NCBI RefSeq assembly: GCF_040566555.1
Contig: NZ_JBEWYP010000009.1
Span: 62,001 to 126,000, forward strand
Direction: 5' to 3'
DNA from: Sediminicola sp040566555
GTDB lineage: Bacteria > Bacteroidota > Bacteroidia > Flavobacteriales > Flavobacteriaceae
Length of the DNA stretch: 64,000 nucleotides
Shown here: one piece after another, positions 9,783-19,595 of the stretch
Position numbering within the stretch: position 1 is the first letter of the stretch
Layout of the letters: each line of letters begins with the position of its first letter
The notes under the pieces: model-generated
Seen by the model: only the letters and a program-made list of their open reading frames with translations
Database searches by the model: none
Told to the model about the DNA's origin: nothing
Translations under genes and position numbers: made by a program

Positions 9783-10565
9783 ATGAAAGTACTCAGTATA
9801 CTACTATTAATTTTCTTGCCTTTTTTACCTTTTGATTATGCTCTAGAAGGCGGTAATGCTCATCAAAAGGTAGACTTCAACGAACTATCCGAACAATTTT
9901 TAAAGAATATAAAACAGGGTAAAGACACCAAAGACCTACAGGACATCCTTGCAAAGACCAGTTTGGAAGAATTGGAGAATCAACTAAGGACCAACGATCA
10001 GAAAACTGCTTTTTGGCTGAATATTTACAATGCCTATATTCAGGTTATATTGGCCGAAAACCCCGAACTATACCAAGATAGGGGTAGTTTCTTCAAAATG
10101 GAACAGATCAATATCGCGGGCAATATGCTCTCTTTTGCAGATATAGAACACGGAATGGTCCGTAAATCACAATGGGAATACGGTTTGGGTTATATCCGAA
10201 AGTGGTTTCCCAGTAAATTTGAACGGAAACTGCGGGTAGAAGAAAGAGATTACCGCATACATTTTGCCCTTAATTGTGGTGCCAAAGATTGTCCGCCTGT
10301 AGCCATTTACGAAGCTGATAGATTGGACGAACAACTGACAAAGGGCACAAAGCGCTTCTTGACCAATACATCTGATTTTGATAAGACTAAAAGAGAAGCC
10401 GCCGTCACCTCCTTGTTCAGTTGGTTCAGGGGCGACTTCGGTGGAAAAGGAGGAACCAAGGATATCCTAAAGAAGAATGGCATCATAAATAGTACAAAAG
10501 GTGTGGATCTAGTCTATAAAAATTATGATTGGACACTTTATTTAGATAATTTTATTGAATTATAA
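9783..10565 (+). CDS. DUF547 secreted protein
   Basis: 260 residues with an N-terminal signal peptide (MKVLSILLLIFLPFLPF). The DUF547 hallmarks are clear: KTAFWLNIYNAYIQVILAENP and IHFALNCGAKDCPP, the latter containing conserved Cys and a His that may form an active site in this uncharacterised papain-like-looking family. It is followed 42 bases downstream by an RND exporter, likely co-transcribed. DUF547 genes often sit beside RND-type and glycosyltransferase genes in marine bacteria; the function is unknown. Confidence 0.85.
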   Translation: MKVLSILLLIFLPFLPFDYALEGGNAHQKVDFNELSEQFLKNIKQGKDTKDLQDILAKTSLEELENQLRTNDQKTAFWLNIYNAYIQVILAENPELYQDRGSFFKMEQINIAGNMLSFADIEHGMVRKSQWEYGLGYIRKWFPSKFERKLRVEERDYRIHFALNCGAKDCPPVAIYEADRLDEQLTKGTKRFLTNTSDFDKTKREAAVTSLFSWFRGDFGGKGGTKDILKKNGIINSTKGVDLVYKNYDWTLYLDNFIEL

Positions 10566-10607
10566 GAGTAGTGCCACTTCATTTTAAAACGATTTTTTTT
10601 AGTATCG

Positions 10608-12848
10608 ATGGAGAAGATTATTGGATATAAAAAAATTGTCGTTTTAAGTTTTGCTCTTTTGGCCCTAGCTGCATGTTTTTCTTTGACCGGACTCAAATTT
10701 TCTTTTGATCTACAGCCCTTTTTTCCTGAGGGAGACGAGGAACTGGTGTTTTATCAAGATTTTGTCTCGGAATTTGGTACGGATGATAGCTATCTTTTTA
10801 TTGCAGTTGAAAATAAAAACACCGTTTTTGATAACGGTTTCTTAGAACGTTTTCATCAATTTTCATTAGATGCCAAAACCCTGCCTTTTGTAAATCGAAG
10901 TGAATCCCTTACCACCTTATCCTATCCACTAAAAACCTCTTTTGGGTATATGGGGCTTCCCATTATACATCGGGAGGATACCACAGCCTACAAAGAGGAT
11001 TGGAGGCGCATCCAAGAGGAGAATATTTTTGTGAATTCCTTTATAGATGCCCAAGCAACCTCATTGGTAGTGGTTCTGGAAACGGATGAAAATCTGGATT
11101 ATTCCCAATCCAAGGAACTGCTAGGTGGTATGGAAGTACTTTTGGCAAGCCATGATTTGGATACGTATCATGTTTTGGGAAGGGCGCCCTTTTATAAGGC
11201 AATTGTGGAACTTCAAAAGAGCGAGCTTATATACACCACCATTGCATCATCTGTGTTGATTATATTGATGCTGTTTTTGATTTATAGAAAGGCCGCCATT
11301 ATTGGAATTGCCTTTACTTCCATTGGTATCTCATTACTGCTGTTTTTGGGTGTTGTAGTGCTTATGGGAAAGGAGCTTACTGCCCTTTCTGCCTTTTATC
11401 CCATTCTCATTTTGATTGTAGGTGTTTCCGATGTGATTCATCTGATGGACAAATACCTTAAGGAATTGGATTCCGGTAAAACCAACGCATCGGCCATGGT
11501 TGTTGCCTTAAAGGGTGTTGGCGTGCCGACTTTTCTGACCTCTATGACCACTGCATTCGGATTCCTATCGTTATTGACCTCCAAATTGGAGGGGATTCGC
11601 GATTTTGGTCTTATTTCCGCCATAGGGGTTATGGTCACTTTCGTCACTGTAATGATTTTAGGAAGTGCGTTATTGGTTATTGTAAACAAAAGGCACCTAT
11701 TGCGGGAACATGTGGGCTTTTCTTGGAGCAGTGGGAAACTCACCCAAATACAGAAATTTACCTGGAACCATGGTAGGGCCATCATTGTGGGCAGTCTTAT
11801 TTTTGGACTGGTATGTCTTGTTGGGGTCTTTAATATCAATACCAATTACAGGTTCTATAAAAGTCTTCCAAAGGACAGTAGAATAGCTTCCGATTTTCAG
11901 TATTTCCAAACCAATTATGCAGGCTCCAGACCTTTGGAAGTAGCCGTAATAGCAAAAAATAATCATATGGTATCTGATTATAGTGTATTGAAGGAAATGG
12001 ACAAATTGGAAAAGCGCTTGCAAAAAGAACCGGCGATCAAGAGCATACAATCTGTGACCACTTTCTATAAATTTGCCAATAAGGCCAACCATTTGAACAA
12101 AAGTATCTATTACACCTTACCCGATACCAAGGAGGAATTTGAACTTCTGGCGATGGATGTACAGAAATTGAGCAGAAAGAGATATTCCAGGTTTGTGAAT
12201 GAAGATGGTTCAAAAGCAAGGATAACAGCTCGTGTTTTAGACGTTGGCTCAGATAGTTTGGTACATATTTATAAGGGCATCAACCATTTTATAGACAATG
12301 AAATAGATACGACCAAAGTAGCATTTACCCTTACTGGCAAAGGCTATCTGTTGGACACCAATGCCAATGATGTGCGGAATAGTATTTTACAGGGCTTGTT
12401 GGCTGCTATTTTTTTGGTAGGGGTGTTAATGGCTTTTATTTTCAGAAACTTTAAAGTGCTCTTTATTTCCATTGCGGTCAATATCTTTCCCTTGTTGTTC
12501 TGCGGGGCTTTGTTGGGATTTTTAGAAATTCCCCTGGAGGCAACCACATCTATAGTGTTTGCCTTGGTTTTCGGAATATCAGTGGACGATACCATTCATT
12601 TTTTGAGCAAGTATAAAATTTGTTTGGCCGAGGGACTGCCCAAGGAAAGTGCATTGGGCAAGACTTTTTCAGAAACAGGTCGCGCCCTGGTGATTACCTC
12701 ATTAATCTTATTCTTTGGATTTGCTGTGATGTTGTTTTCCAATAGTGAACCCAGTTTGATCATTGGCCTGTTGGCAGCTGTAACCTTATTGAGCGCTTTA
12801 GTATTTGATCTTCTTTTATTGCCGGTCCTGATCCGTAAATATTTGTAA
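10608..12848 (+). CDS. RND/MMPL family transporter
   Basis: 746 residues with the two-fold RND layout: one membrane helix, a periplasmic domain, about five helices (residues ~205-370), then the repeat (helix at ~390, second periplasmic domain, helices ~590-745). Matching motifs in the two halves, SDVIHLMDKY and VDDTIHFLSKY, are those of the sterol-sensing/MMPL class. Such proteins export lipids or other hydrophobic compounds using proton force, without needing an outer-membrane partner of the AcrB kind. The linked DUF547 gene suggests joint action; the substrate is unknown. Confidence 0.88.
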   Translation: MEKIIGYKKIVVLSFALLALAACFSLTGLKFSFDLQPFFPEGDEELVFYQDFVSEFGTDDSYLFIAVENKNTVFDNGFLERFHQFSLDAKTLPFVNRSESLTTLSYPLKTSFGYMGLPIIHREDTTAYKEDWRRIQEENIFVNSFIDAQATSLVVVLETDENLDYSQSKELLGGMEVLLASHDLDTYHVLGRAPFYKAIVELQKSELIYTTIASSVLIILMLFLIYRKAAIIGIAFTSIGISLLLFLGVVVLMGKELTALSAFYPILILIVGVSDVIHLMDKYLKELDSGKTNASAMVVALKGVGVPTFLTSMTTAFGFLSLLTSKLEGIRDFGLISAIGVMVTFVTVMILGSALLVIVNKRHLLREHVGFSWSSGKLTQIQKFTWNHGRAIIVGSLIFGLVCLVGVFNINTNYRFYKSLPKDSRIASDFQYFQTNYAGSRPLEVAVIAKNNHMVSDYSVLKEMDKLEKRLQKEPAIKSIQSVTTFYKFANKANHLNKSIYYTLPDTKEEFELLAMDVQKLSRKRYSRFVNEDGSKARITARVLDVGSDSLVHIYKGINHFIDNEIDTTKVAFTLTGKGYLLDTNANDVRNSILQGLLAAIFLVGVLMAFIFRNFKVLFISIAVNIFPLLFCGALLGFLEIPLEATTSIVFALVFGISVDDTIHFLSKYKICLAEGLPKESALGKTFSETGRALVITSLILFFGFAVMLFSNSEPSLIIGLLAAVTLLSALVFDLLLLPVLIRKYL

Positions 12849-12976
12849 TTATTAGGTCTAGGTCAGACCAGTCCAAAAGTTTTACAAACCATTTAATAAA
12901 TCCCACTGGCGAAAAATAGGGATGGGAAGTTTAGTAGTGCATTAACAAGCACCTAGGGCTGTGGTAATTTTAGGGC

Positions 12977-13828
12977 TTACTTTTTACTGAGGTAAAGCCA
13001 TTCCATGGCAGGGGTAAATTGTCTGCGCCAAAAACGTTCGTTGTGTTCGCCTTCAGGGTCGGAGACCAATTTGAGGTTTTTCTTTTTCTGCCCCGTTTCC
13101 AAAATTAGGTGGTACATTTTTTTGGCAGGTTCTACCATGCCTTCCTCTTTTTCGCCTACCAACATAAAAATCTTGGTGTTCCTTGGGAGCGGATTGTTTT
13201 TGGTAAAACTATAGACCTCATCGGCATACCAGTAAGAAGGAGAAAAGATGGCAGCCTTGCCAAATACTTCGGGATATTGGAACATAGCATAATGGGTGAT
13301 CAACCCCCCAAGGGAACTGCCCATCAAAGATGTGTTTTTTCGATTGGGAAGGGTACGGAAATTACTATCGATAAAAGGTTTTAACTGATGTACCATAAAT
13401 TCCACGAATTCCTCTCCTTCGGCCTTACCGTATTTCTTATTTTCCCATGGACTCAACTCATTGATTCGTTTTTCCTGGCCGTTATCAATCCCAACAACAA
13501 TCATTTTCAACCCGGAGTTTGTTGCCAAGGCGTTTAAACTTTCATCCACGCCCCATTCTCCTGCATAGGAAGTGGCATCATCAAATAAGTTCTGTCCGTC
13601 CTGCATATAGAGAACAGGGTAGGACTGGTCCGACTCATAATACCCTATGGGCAGGTAAATCCTGATCTGTCTGGAACGGTCTAATTTAGGAATGTCGAGG
13701 CTATGCTCCAAAACTATGGCGTTCGTTTTTTGAGGGCTTTGTTTTTGGCTTGCGTTGGATGATTTACACGAAAGGATCCCAAGGAAAATCCCTAGGCACA
13801 TAATATATTTTAGCATAATACGATTCAT
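12977..13828 (-). CDS. Lipoprotein esterase of the alpha/beta hydrolase (esterase D / enterochelin esterase-like) family
   Basis: 283 residues. A lipoprotein signal ends at Cys21 (LGILSC). The central YLPIGYYESDQSYPVLYMQDGQNLF block and the nucleophile elbow GSSLGG (catalytic Ser172) identify the putative-esterase family; the catalytic His is probably in DPEGEHNERFW near the C-terminus. A second Met at residue 5 could be the real start. It acts on an ester substrate in the periplasm or at the outer membrane, perhaps a sugar ester or siderophore. It appears to be a single gene. Confidence 0.86.
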   Translation of the reverse strand: MNRIMLKYIMCLGIFLGILSCKSSNASQKQSPQKTNAIVLEHSLDIPKLDRSRQIRIYLPIGYYESDQSYPVLYMQDGQNLFDDATSYAGEWGVDESLNALATNSGLKMIVVGIDNGQEKRINELSPWENKKYGKAEGEEFVEFMVHQLKPFIDSNFRTLPNRKNTSLMGSSLGGLITHYAMFQYPEVFGKAAIFSPSYWYADEVYSFTKNNPLPRNTKIFMLVGEKEEGMVEPAKKMYHLILETGQKKKNLKLVSDPEGEHNERFWRRQFTPAMEWLYLSKK

Positions 13829-13890
13829 GGTATTGTACCTTAGAATTTATAGAACTAAGGTTGATATTACAATTGCAGTATGGGTATTGA

Positions 13891-14700
13891 TTATAGCTTG
13901 GTTACATCAATCTTAAACAGTTCGGCAGCGTTTTTCCACAGGATAAGTTCCTTTTTATCTTCTGGAAGATCTAGTTGTTTAATGAAATTTAGATAGGAAG
14001 ACATATTGGAAATGGGCCAATCTGTGCCGTACAAAAGATATTTTGGGTCTCCGGCATAGGTGATCATTTCTTCCAATTCCTTCTTCATATATCTTTCAAA
14101 CTTATCTGAAAAATTACCAAGCACCAATCCAGAAAAATCGGCATGTACATGTTTGTTCTTATAAACCACTTCCATACAGTCCTTGATCCAAGGATTTCCC
14201 ACATGGCAGATAACTATTTTCATTTCCGGGTTATCCACTGCTACATCATCAATATGTAAGGGATGTGAATATTTTACCCTTCCCGTTGGGGAATATGTAT
14301 CCCCAGAATGAAACATTACGGGCACATCGTACTCCACGGCCATATCATATACCACCTTTAGCCTATTGTCATTTGGATAGAAGGGTTCGTAACCGGGATA
14401 CAATTTTAATCCCTTAATGAGACCCTGTTCAAGAAAATCACTTATTTCATATAGGTCCCTATGGTTGTAATTTAAATAGCTGATTCCAGCAACAACACCC
14501 AAGTTGTTCCTGCCGCTAATGGCTTCCACTACCTGTTTAGTGCTGGGCCTGTGCTCGTTTACCTTATAGGATGTAAGAACCAGAGAATAATCTACCTTGT
14601 TTTCGGCCATTGTGTCCGTAAGTTGGTTGAGGCATTCTTCCAGGGAAACTACGCGATCTTCATGATAGTTATTAATGTGGGTATGGACGTCGATAATCAT
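13891..14700 (-). CDS. Amidohydrolase-2 family metal-dependent hydrolase
   Basis: 269 residues forming a TIM barrel. Metal ligands appear as HTH (H6, H8), a central GLKLYPGYEPF, the HSG and CHVG strands, and the C-terminal GTDWP aspartate. This is the PF04909 pattern, which covers hydrolases and decarboxylases of small cyclic or aromatic substrates. There is no signal peptide, so it is cytoplasmic. No neighbour points to a substrate. Confidence 0.85.
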   Translation of the reverse strand: MIIDVHTHINNYHEDRVVSLEECLNQLTDTMAENKVDYSLVLTSYKVNEHRPSTKQVVEAISGRNNLGVVAGISYLNYNHRDLYEISDFLEQGLIKGLKLYPGYEPFYPNDNRLKVVYDMAVEYDVPVMFHSGDTYSPTGRVKYSHPLHIDDVAVDNPEMKIVICHVGNPWIKDCMEVVYKNKHVHADFSGLVLGNFSDKFERYMKKELEEMITYAGDPKYLLYGTDWPISNMSSYLNFIKQLDLPEDKKELILWKNAAELFKIDVTKL

Positions 14701-14782
14701 AGCTAAGAAATTTGTTCACTTGTAAAAGTAAGGAAGCTTTTTTACAAATGGCACGGGTAAGTTAAGGATAAGAAAATTTAAT

Positions 14783-15220
14783 TTAATCGATCTTCATGGT
14801 TTTTTCATACTCCAACCCTGGGCCGTCGCATTGGTTCCATGTGCTGGTCATAACAGTTGAGGATTGAAGGAGCAATACTTCTTTTTGGTCTCCAAGACAA
14901 CTGCCAATGATATCGCTTGTAGAGGCAAAGGTGAGTTCCAATCTTTTCCCTTCTTCGGATTTCACCGCAGAATAGGTTCCAGCAGATTCGGTAACTGTGC
15001 CATTTTGTTCTCGTGATTTAGAGAAGGTGCCATCACTATTGAATTTATAGGATTCTTGCCACCCCATTTCTTGGCCAGTGGTTTCAGAATCGGGGGTGTT
15101 TCCCGACATTTTAACCAGAACCCATAGCCCTTGATAGTCTTGATAGATAGATTTATCAGAATCCTTGTTACAGGAGGATAGAAATAATAGAAGCCCAAAA
15201 AAGAAGGTGCTAACTTTCAT
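14783..15220 (-). CDS. Lipocalin-like small lipoprotein
   Basis: 145 residues with a lipoprotein signal (MKVSTFFFGLLLFLSSC, lipid on Cys17). The mature part has the pattern GLWVLVKMSG ... SYKFNSDGTFSKS ... GTYS, that of small lipocalin-like lipoproteins common in Bacteroidota, and two further Cys that could pair. Function is unknown. It lies 53 bases downstream of the flavin reductase on the same strand and may share its transcript. Confidence 0.65.
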   Translation of the reverse strand: MKVSTFFFGLLLFLSSCNKDSDKSIYQDYQGLWVLVKMSGNTPDSETTGQEMGWQESYKFNSDGTFSKSREQNGTVTESAGTYSAVKSEEGKRLELTFASTSDIIGSCLGDQKEVLLLQSSTVMTSTWNQCDGPGLEYEKTMKID

Positions 15221-15273
15221 ATAAGTTGATTTTTATATAGGTACTCTAAGGCGCGAAAGGTTGCGTAATATTT

Positions 15274-15942
15274 CTATTTTTCGAAAATCAGTGTTTCTGC
15301 AGTAGCCCCTAGATCTAGTAAAAGATGGGTGATATTTTCAACAAAGTCCTTAGGCCCACATAGATAAAAGTTTTGTCCAAAGTCGGCGATATTTTTTACA
15401 AGGAAATTACGATCGATCCGAATGCCCCGAAACCCGACTATGTTCTCACGGGTAAATATATTGATAAAATCATTTTGGAGCATTGTACGTAGTTCCGCTT
15501 CCATAATGATATCTTCTGATGTTTTATTGGAATAGATCAGTTTATTGCCATGTATGTTCCTATGCTTGTAGAGTTCTCTAAAGATGGAGATAAAAGGCGT
15601 AATGCCCGATCCTCCTGCAATGAAAACGCCTGGACCTTTATATTGTATGGCACCGAAAACATCATGAATAAGCAATTCGGCACCTGCGTTGATGCTGCCC
15701 AATTTTTTGGTTACCCCATCATGATCATCGTAGATTTTTATCATAAATTCCAGATATCCCAATTCTCTAAGAGAGGTAAAGGTAAACGGTCTTAATTGGT
15801 CCTTCCATTCTGGGAGGTTAATGGACACATTGGTGGCCTGTCCAGGGATAAAATCATATCCTTTGGGCTTTTCCACAGCAAAACGTTTTACGTTATGTGT
15901 GATATAGTGTGCCTCTAGTATTTTTACGATATGCTGGCTCAT
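15274..15942 (-). CDS. Ferredoxin/flavodoxin reductase-like FAD-binding oxidoreductase
   Basis: 222 residues containing only the FAD and NAD(P) modules. RPFTFTSL binds the flavin, IAGGSGITPFISI starts the NAD(P) domain and LCGPKDFV is the conserved C-terminal motif. There is no 2Fe-2S domain, so it must hand electrons to, or take them from, a separate ferredoxin, flavodoxin or quinone. It is cytoplasmic and heads a possible two-gene transcript with the lipocalin-like lipoprotein. Confidence 0.85.
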   Translation of the reverse strand: MSQHIVKILEAHYITHNVKRFAVEKPKGYDFIPGQATNVSINLPEWKDQLRPFTFTSLRELGYLEFMIKIYDDHDGVTKKLGSINAGAELLIHDVFGAIQYKGPGVFIAGGSGITPFISIFRELYKHRNIHGNKLIYSNKTSEDIIMEAELRTMLQNDFINIFTRENIVGFRGIRIDRNFLVKNIADFGQNFYLCGPKDFVENITHLLLDLGATAETLIFEK

Positions 15943-16072
15943 GGTTCTTTAATGCTATAGGTTCAAAAATGACATTATTAAGATAATGAATAATTTTCTA
16001 GGGTTAAACTGCCGCCTGGGGGTAAAGACTCATGAATTATAAAGTAGAGTTATGAACGTACAGATCTGTAAT

Positions 16073-16756
16073 TCATATTTTACTAAAATAAAAGTCAAAT
16101 ATTTTCACAAGATCATCGCCCTTATCGATTTTTAATTTGTTGTCCTTTATAAACGTTTTTATTGTTTTGGAATGGGCGGGGAATAATTTTAAGAAATTTT
16201 TTAATTTATGGGGTATTTTGAGGAGTTGATCCGATTGCCCTTTAAAATCTGTGATAAAATAGGATTCTTTCTGTTTTTTAAACATTGCAGGTTGACTATC
16301 CTGATATCCTTGAGCCTTAACTGCTTTTGTAAATTCAATTTTTTCTTTGAGGTATAATTTATAATTCCCTTGTTTGGCAAGTAGTTCAAAAAATGAGGCT
16401 TTTACATTGCCTTTTTCATCAAGGTAGGTTTTTGTCTCATATATTTTATCCGAACCATCCAACAGAGATATGGTATAGGGTTGAGTATCTGTTAAAATAA
16501 CAAATTGGTTTTCATCAACCATAATTTCGACCCTATCTTCATAGGCGTCAAAACGAACCAGTTTGGTTTCATTGATAGCGTTAATTTTGGCCGGAGTAAA
16601 CTTTTCAATTAGATAGGGACTCCCGGAGGGTGAATTGTATTTGGTTTTATACAAATCCTTAGAAAAGTAAACATCCCCAAGATCTCCACGAAGTTCAATT
16701 TGGGCATATGTAGTAAAGTTTAGGAACAAAAATCCTAATATAAAAAGCTGTTTCAT
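16073..16756 (-). CDS. Secreted protein of unknown function
   Basis: 227 residues with a signal peptide (MKQLFILGFLFLNFTTYAQ). The mature protein is Lys-rich with predicted alternating beta strands and a helical C-terminus. No catalytic motif, repeat or family is recognised. It stands alone, with spacers of more than 100 bases on both sides. Confidence 0.6.
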   Translation of the reverse strand: MKQLFILGFLFLNFTTYAQIELRGDLGDVYFSKDLYKTKYNSPSGSPYLIEKFTPAKINAINETKLVRFDAYEDRVEIMVDENQFVILTDTQPYTISLLDGSDKIYETKTYLDEKGNVKASFFELLAKQGNYKLYLKEKIEFTKAVKAQGYQDSQPAMFKKQKESYFITDFKGQSDQLLKIPHKLKNFLKLFPAHSKTIKTFIKDNKLKIDKGDDLVKIFDFYFSKI

Positions 16757-17006
16757 AATGATATTCTAGTGGTTGAACTTTTATTAGTTTTGCGCTCGGA
16801 AAACTATTTATTTCCTGTCAGAGCTGGCCTTTAGGCCTTAACTTATAAAGTTACCACTTTTGCTTTTTAATACCTTTAATTTTATTCATTTATAGTATTT
16901 AAGTTATTCGGGCTTTAGTAAAAGTAAATGTGTTTGGTCCACAGTTTTTAGACTAATAAGGTAATAGCTCCTAGATCGTTAAAAGGATCAACCAACTATT
17001 AACCTT

Positions 17007-18959
17007 CTAATCCCAATTCATCTTCTGTAATCTAACAGCATTCAAAATTGCCAATAGTGCCACCCCAACATCAGCAAATACAGCTTCCCACATAGTAGCA
17101 ATACCACCTGCTCCTAAAATTAACACGATCAGTTTAACACCAAATGCCAATATGATATTTTGCCAAACAATTTTTCTGGTGGAACGAGCAATTTTTATTG
17201 CTTTTACCACTTTTGAAGGTTGGTCCGTTTGAATAATTACATCGGCAGTTTCAATTGCCACATCACTTCCTAAACCTCCCATTGCAATTCCAATATTGCT
17301 TGCTGCCAAAACAGGAGCATCATTGATACCATCGCCAATAAAAGCAATTTTGTTTTCGGGATTCTGTTTTAAGATTTCTACTTCATTTAACTTATCTTCT
17401 GGAAATAGTCCACCTTTAGATTTTTCAATATTTAATTCTGAGGCCAATTTTTGCGTTATGGAATCCTTGTCTCCGGAGAGCATTATAATATTCGAAATAC
17501 CAATCTTATGTAAGTTGGTAATGGTTTCTTTGGCATCTTCTTTTAGTTCATCTGCAATCACCACATAGCCCGCAAATACACCATCAATCCCAACAAAAAC
17601 AACCGAATCTTCAATGGTTTCCGTTTCCCTATTGACTTCGATTTTATTAGCGGTCATCAAAGCTTTGTTACCAACCAAAACTGTTTTTTTATTTACGCTT
17701 CCTTTCAAGCCTTTTCCTCCTATTTCAGACACTTCCGAAGCTTCAAAACCTGGCCCTTCTGCTTTGTATTCCAAAATGGCCTTAGCAATGGGATGTGTGG
17801 ATTGCTCTTCCATGGCCATTACGTATTTCATGAGCAATTTTTCATCCCAACCACTGGCTTTTACCTCTTTGATTTTGAAGACACCTTTGGTTAGGGTGCC
17901 TGTTTTATCCATTACCACAGTGTTTATTTTGGTCATGGCATCGAGAAAAGAAGCTCCTTTGAATAAAATTCCATTTTTTGAGGCTGCACCCAATCCGCCA
18001 AAATAACCCAGGGGAATGGAAATGACCAATGCACATGGACAAGAAATCACCAAGAAAATCAAAGCCCTATACAACCAAATCCTAAAGACATAATCCTCCA
18101 CAAAAAAGTAGGGTAAGAACGTAACACCAATTGCCAAAAACACAACAATAGGTGTGTAAATACGTGCAAATTGTCTTATGAATAATTCTGTTTTTGACTT
18201 TCGAGCTGTGGCATTTTGAACCAAGTCCAATATTCTGGCAATAGAACTATCCTTAAATTCTTTGATGACCTCTACTTCAATAACACCTACTAAATTGATG
18301 CTACCCGCAAAAACCTTTGCCCCTTTTACAATAGTATCCGGTTTGCTTTCTCCTGTTAAAGCAGCGGTGTTTAAGGATGCTTTTTCAGAGGTTAAAATAC
18401 CATCCAACGGTATTTTTTCGCCCACCCTAACTTGGATTTTCTCTCCTATGGTCACTGATTCGGGGGAAACACGTTCTATATCACCATTTCGAAATACGTT
18501 GGCTTCTTTTGGACGGACATCCAGCAAGGCCTTGATATTGGACTTTGCCCTTTTGACTGCTGCATTTTGAAATAATTCGCCAACAGCATAAAACAACATA
18601 ACTGCGACACCTTCTGGGTATTCTCCTATTATAAAAGCACCGAGGGTGGCAAGGGACATTAAAAAAAACTCTGTGAAAACATCTCCTCTTTTAATGCTTT
18701 CCCAGCCTGCCTTTACTACCGGGAGCCCTACAGGTACATAGGCTATTCCGTACCAAACAATGCGCAGCCAATCTTTAAAAAATGCAACCTCATTATAATC
18801 TAAGGCAATGCCAATTAATAGCATTAAAAAACTAAGAATGGCAGGTAAATATGCTTTGAAATTATTGGATTGCCCACCATGATTATGACCATCATCGCGT
18901 CTGTGTTCCTTATCAGCGTTTGGTTTTAAATTTTTTAAATTGAGTTTCTTTTTTCTCAT
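17007..18959 (-). CDS. Zn/Cd/Pb-exporting P1B-type ATPase
   Basis: 650 residues. The metal site SCPCALVIS (C307-P308-C309), the phosphorylation site DKTGTLTKG (Asp351) and GDGINDAP are all present. The last helix carries FADVGVALLAILNA, the aspartate-containing signature of the ZntA/CadA (divalent metal) subclass rather than copper pumps. Unlike ZntA it has no CXXC heavy-metal-binding domain: the N-terminus is a short basic and His-containing tail (HRRDDGHNHGG) before the first helix. It exports toxic divalent metals from the cytoplasm. No metalloregulator gene is adjacent. Confidence 0.92.
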   Translation of the reverse strand: MRKKKLNLKNLKPNADKEHRRDDGHNHGGQSNNFKAYLPAILSFLMLLIGIALDYNEVAFFKDWLRIVWYGIAYVPVGLPVVKAGWESIKRGDVFTEFFLMSLATLGAFIIGEYPEGVAVMLFYAVGELFQNAAVKRAKSNIKALLDVRPKEANVFRNGDIERVSPESVTIGEKIQVRVGEKIPLDGILTSEKASLNTAALTGESKPDTIVKGAKVFAGSINLVGVIEVEVIKEFKDSSIARILDLVQNATARKSKTELFIRQFARIYTPIVVFLAIGVTFLPYFFVEDYVFRIWLYRALIFLVISCPCALVISIPLGYFGGLGAASKNGILFKGASFLDAMTKINTVVMDKTGTLTKGVFKIKEVKASGWDEKLLMKYVMAMEEQSTHPIAKAILEYKAEGPGFEASEVSEIGGKGLKGSVNKKTVLVGNKALMTANKIEVNRETETIEDSVVFVGIDGVFAGYVVIADELKEDAKETITNLHKIGISNIIMLSGDKDSITQKLASELNIEKSKGGLFPEDKLNEVEILKQNPENKIAFIGDGINDAPVLAASNIGIAMGGLGSDVAIETADVIIQTDQPSKVVKAIKIARSTRKIVWQNIILAFGVKLIVLILGAGGIATMWEAVFADVGVALLAILNAVRLQKMNWD

Positions 18960-19043
18960 TTGGGGGTTGATTGATGCTTAATCCAAAGCACTGATTTCGA
19001 GATGTTCTAGGCTCGCTATGTACTTTTCTTAAATGGATTTAGA

Positions 19044-19409
19044 CTAAGCCTTTCGTAGAATCTTTTCCATCTTACGTCCTTTAGCCAATTCGTCCACTAT
19101 TTTATCCAGATATCGTACGTTGCGGGTTAATGGTGTTTCGATTTCTTCTATCCTATAACCACATATTACCCCTGTAATGAGATGGGCATTTGCATTTAGT
19201 TTTGCTTTTTGAAAGAAGGTTTCAAATGTTACTTTATCCTTTATGAGTTTTTGCAGTTTACGTTCATCAAATCCTGTCAGCCATTCAATTACTTGATGTA
19301 ATTCCTCCTTTGTTCTATTCTTCTTTTCAATTTTTGTGACATAGTGTGGATATACCGAAGCGAAGGTCATTTTTGCTATCCGTGCATCGTGTTCGGGTGT
19401 TGTTTTCAT
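19044..19409 (-). CDS. DUF2200 family protein
   Basis: 121 residues, cytoplasmic, charged and mostly helical. The opening DARIAKMTFASVYPHYVTKIEKKNRTKEEL and the ITGVICGYRIEEIE segment match DUF2200, a short conserved family of unknown function. It lies 84 bases upstream of the P-type ATPase on the same strand, so the two may be co-transcribed. Confidence 0.82.
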   Translation of the reverse strand: MKTTPEHDARIAKMTFASVYPHYVTKIEKKNRTKEELHQVIEWLTGFDERKLQKLIKDKVTFETFFQKAKLNANAHLITGVICGYRIEEIETPLTRNVRYLDKIVDELAKGRKMEKILRKA

Positions 19410-19595
19410 AGCTTACCATTCTTTAAAGCCCACAGAAGGACAGTCGTTATCAAATTAAAAGATTTTAACGTAGTTGTAAATTAAAAAAAAATGGTGGGCT
19501 TCGCAAAAATCACAACCTTTCGGTTTGGCACTTAATGACTATGTTTTAAGGCAATTGACTTCGATGAATTTTCTCAGTTGTTGGTTGCCGGTGAA

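Noticed and set aside
16823..16836. Hairpin GGCCTTTAGGCC near the P-type ATPase and secreted protein
   Set aside because: No T-run on either strand and too far from the gene ends, so not called a terminator.
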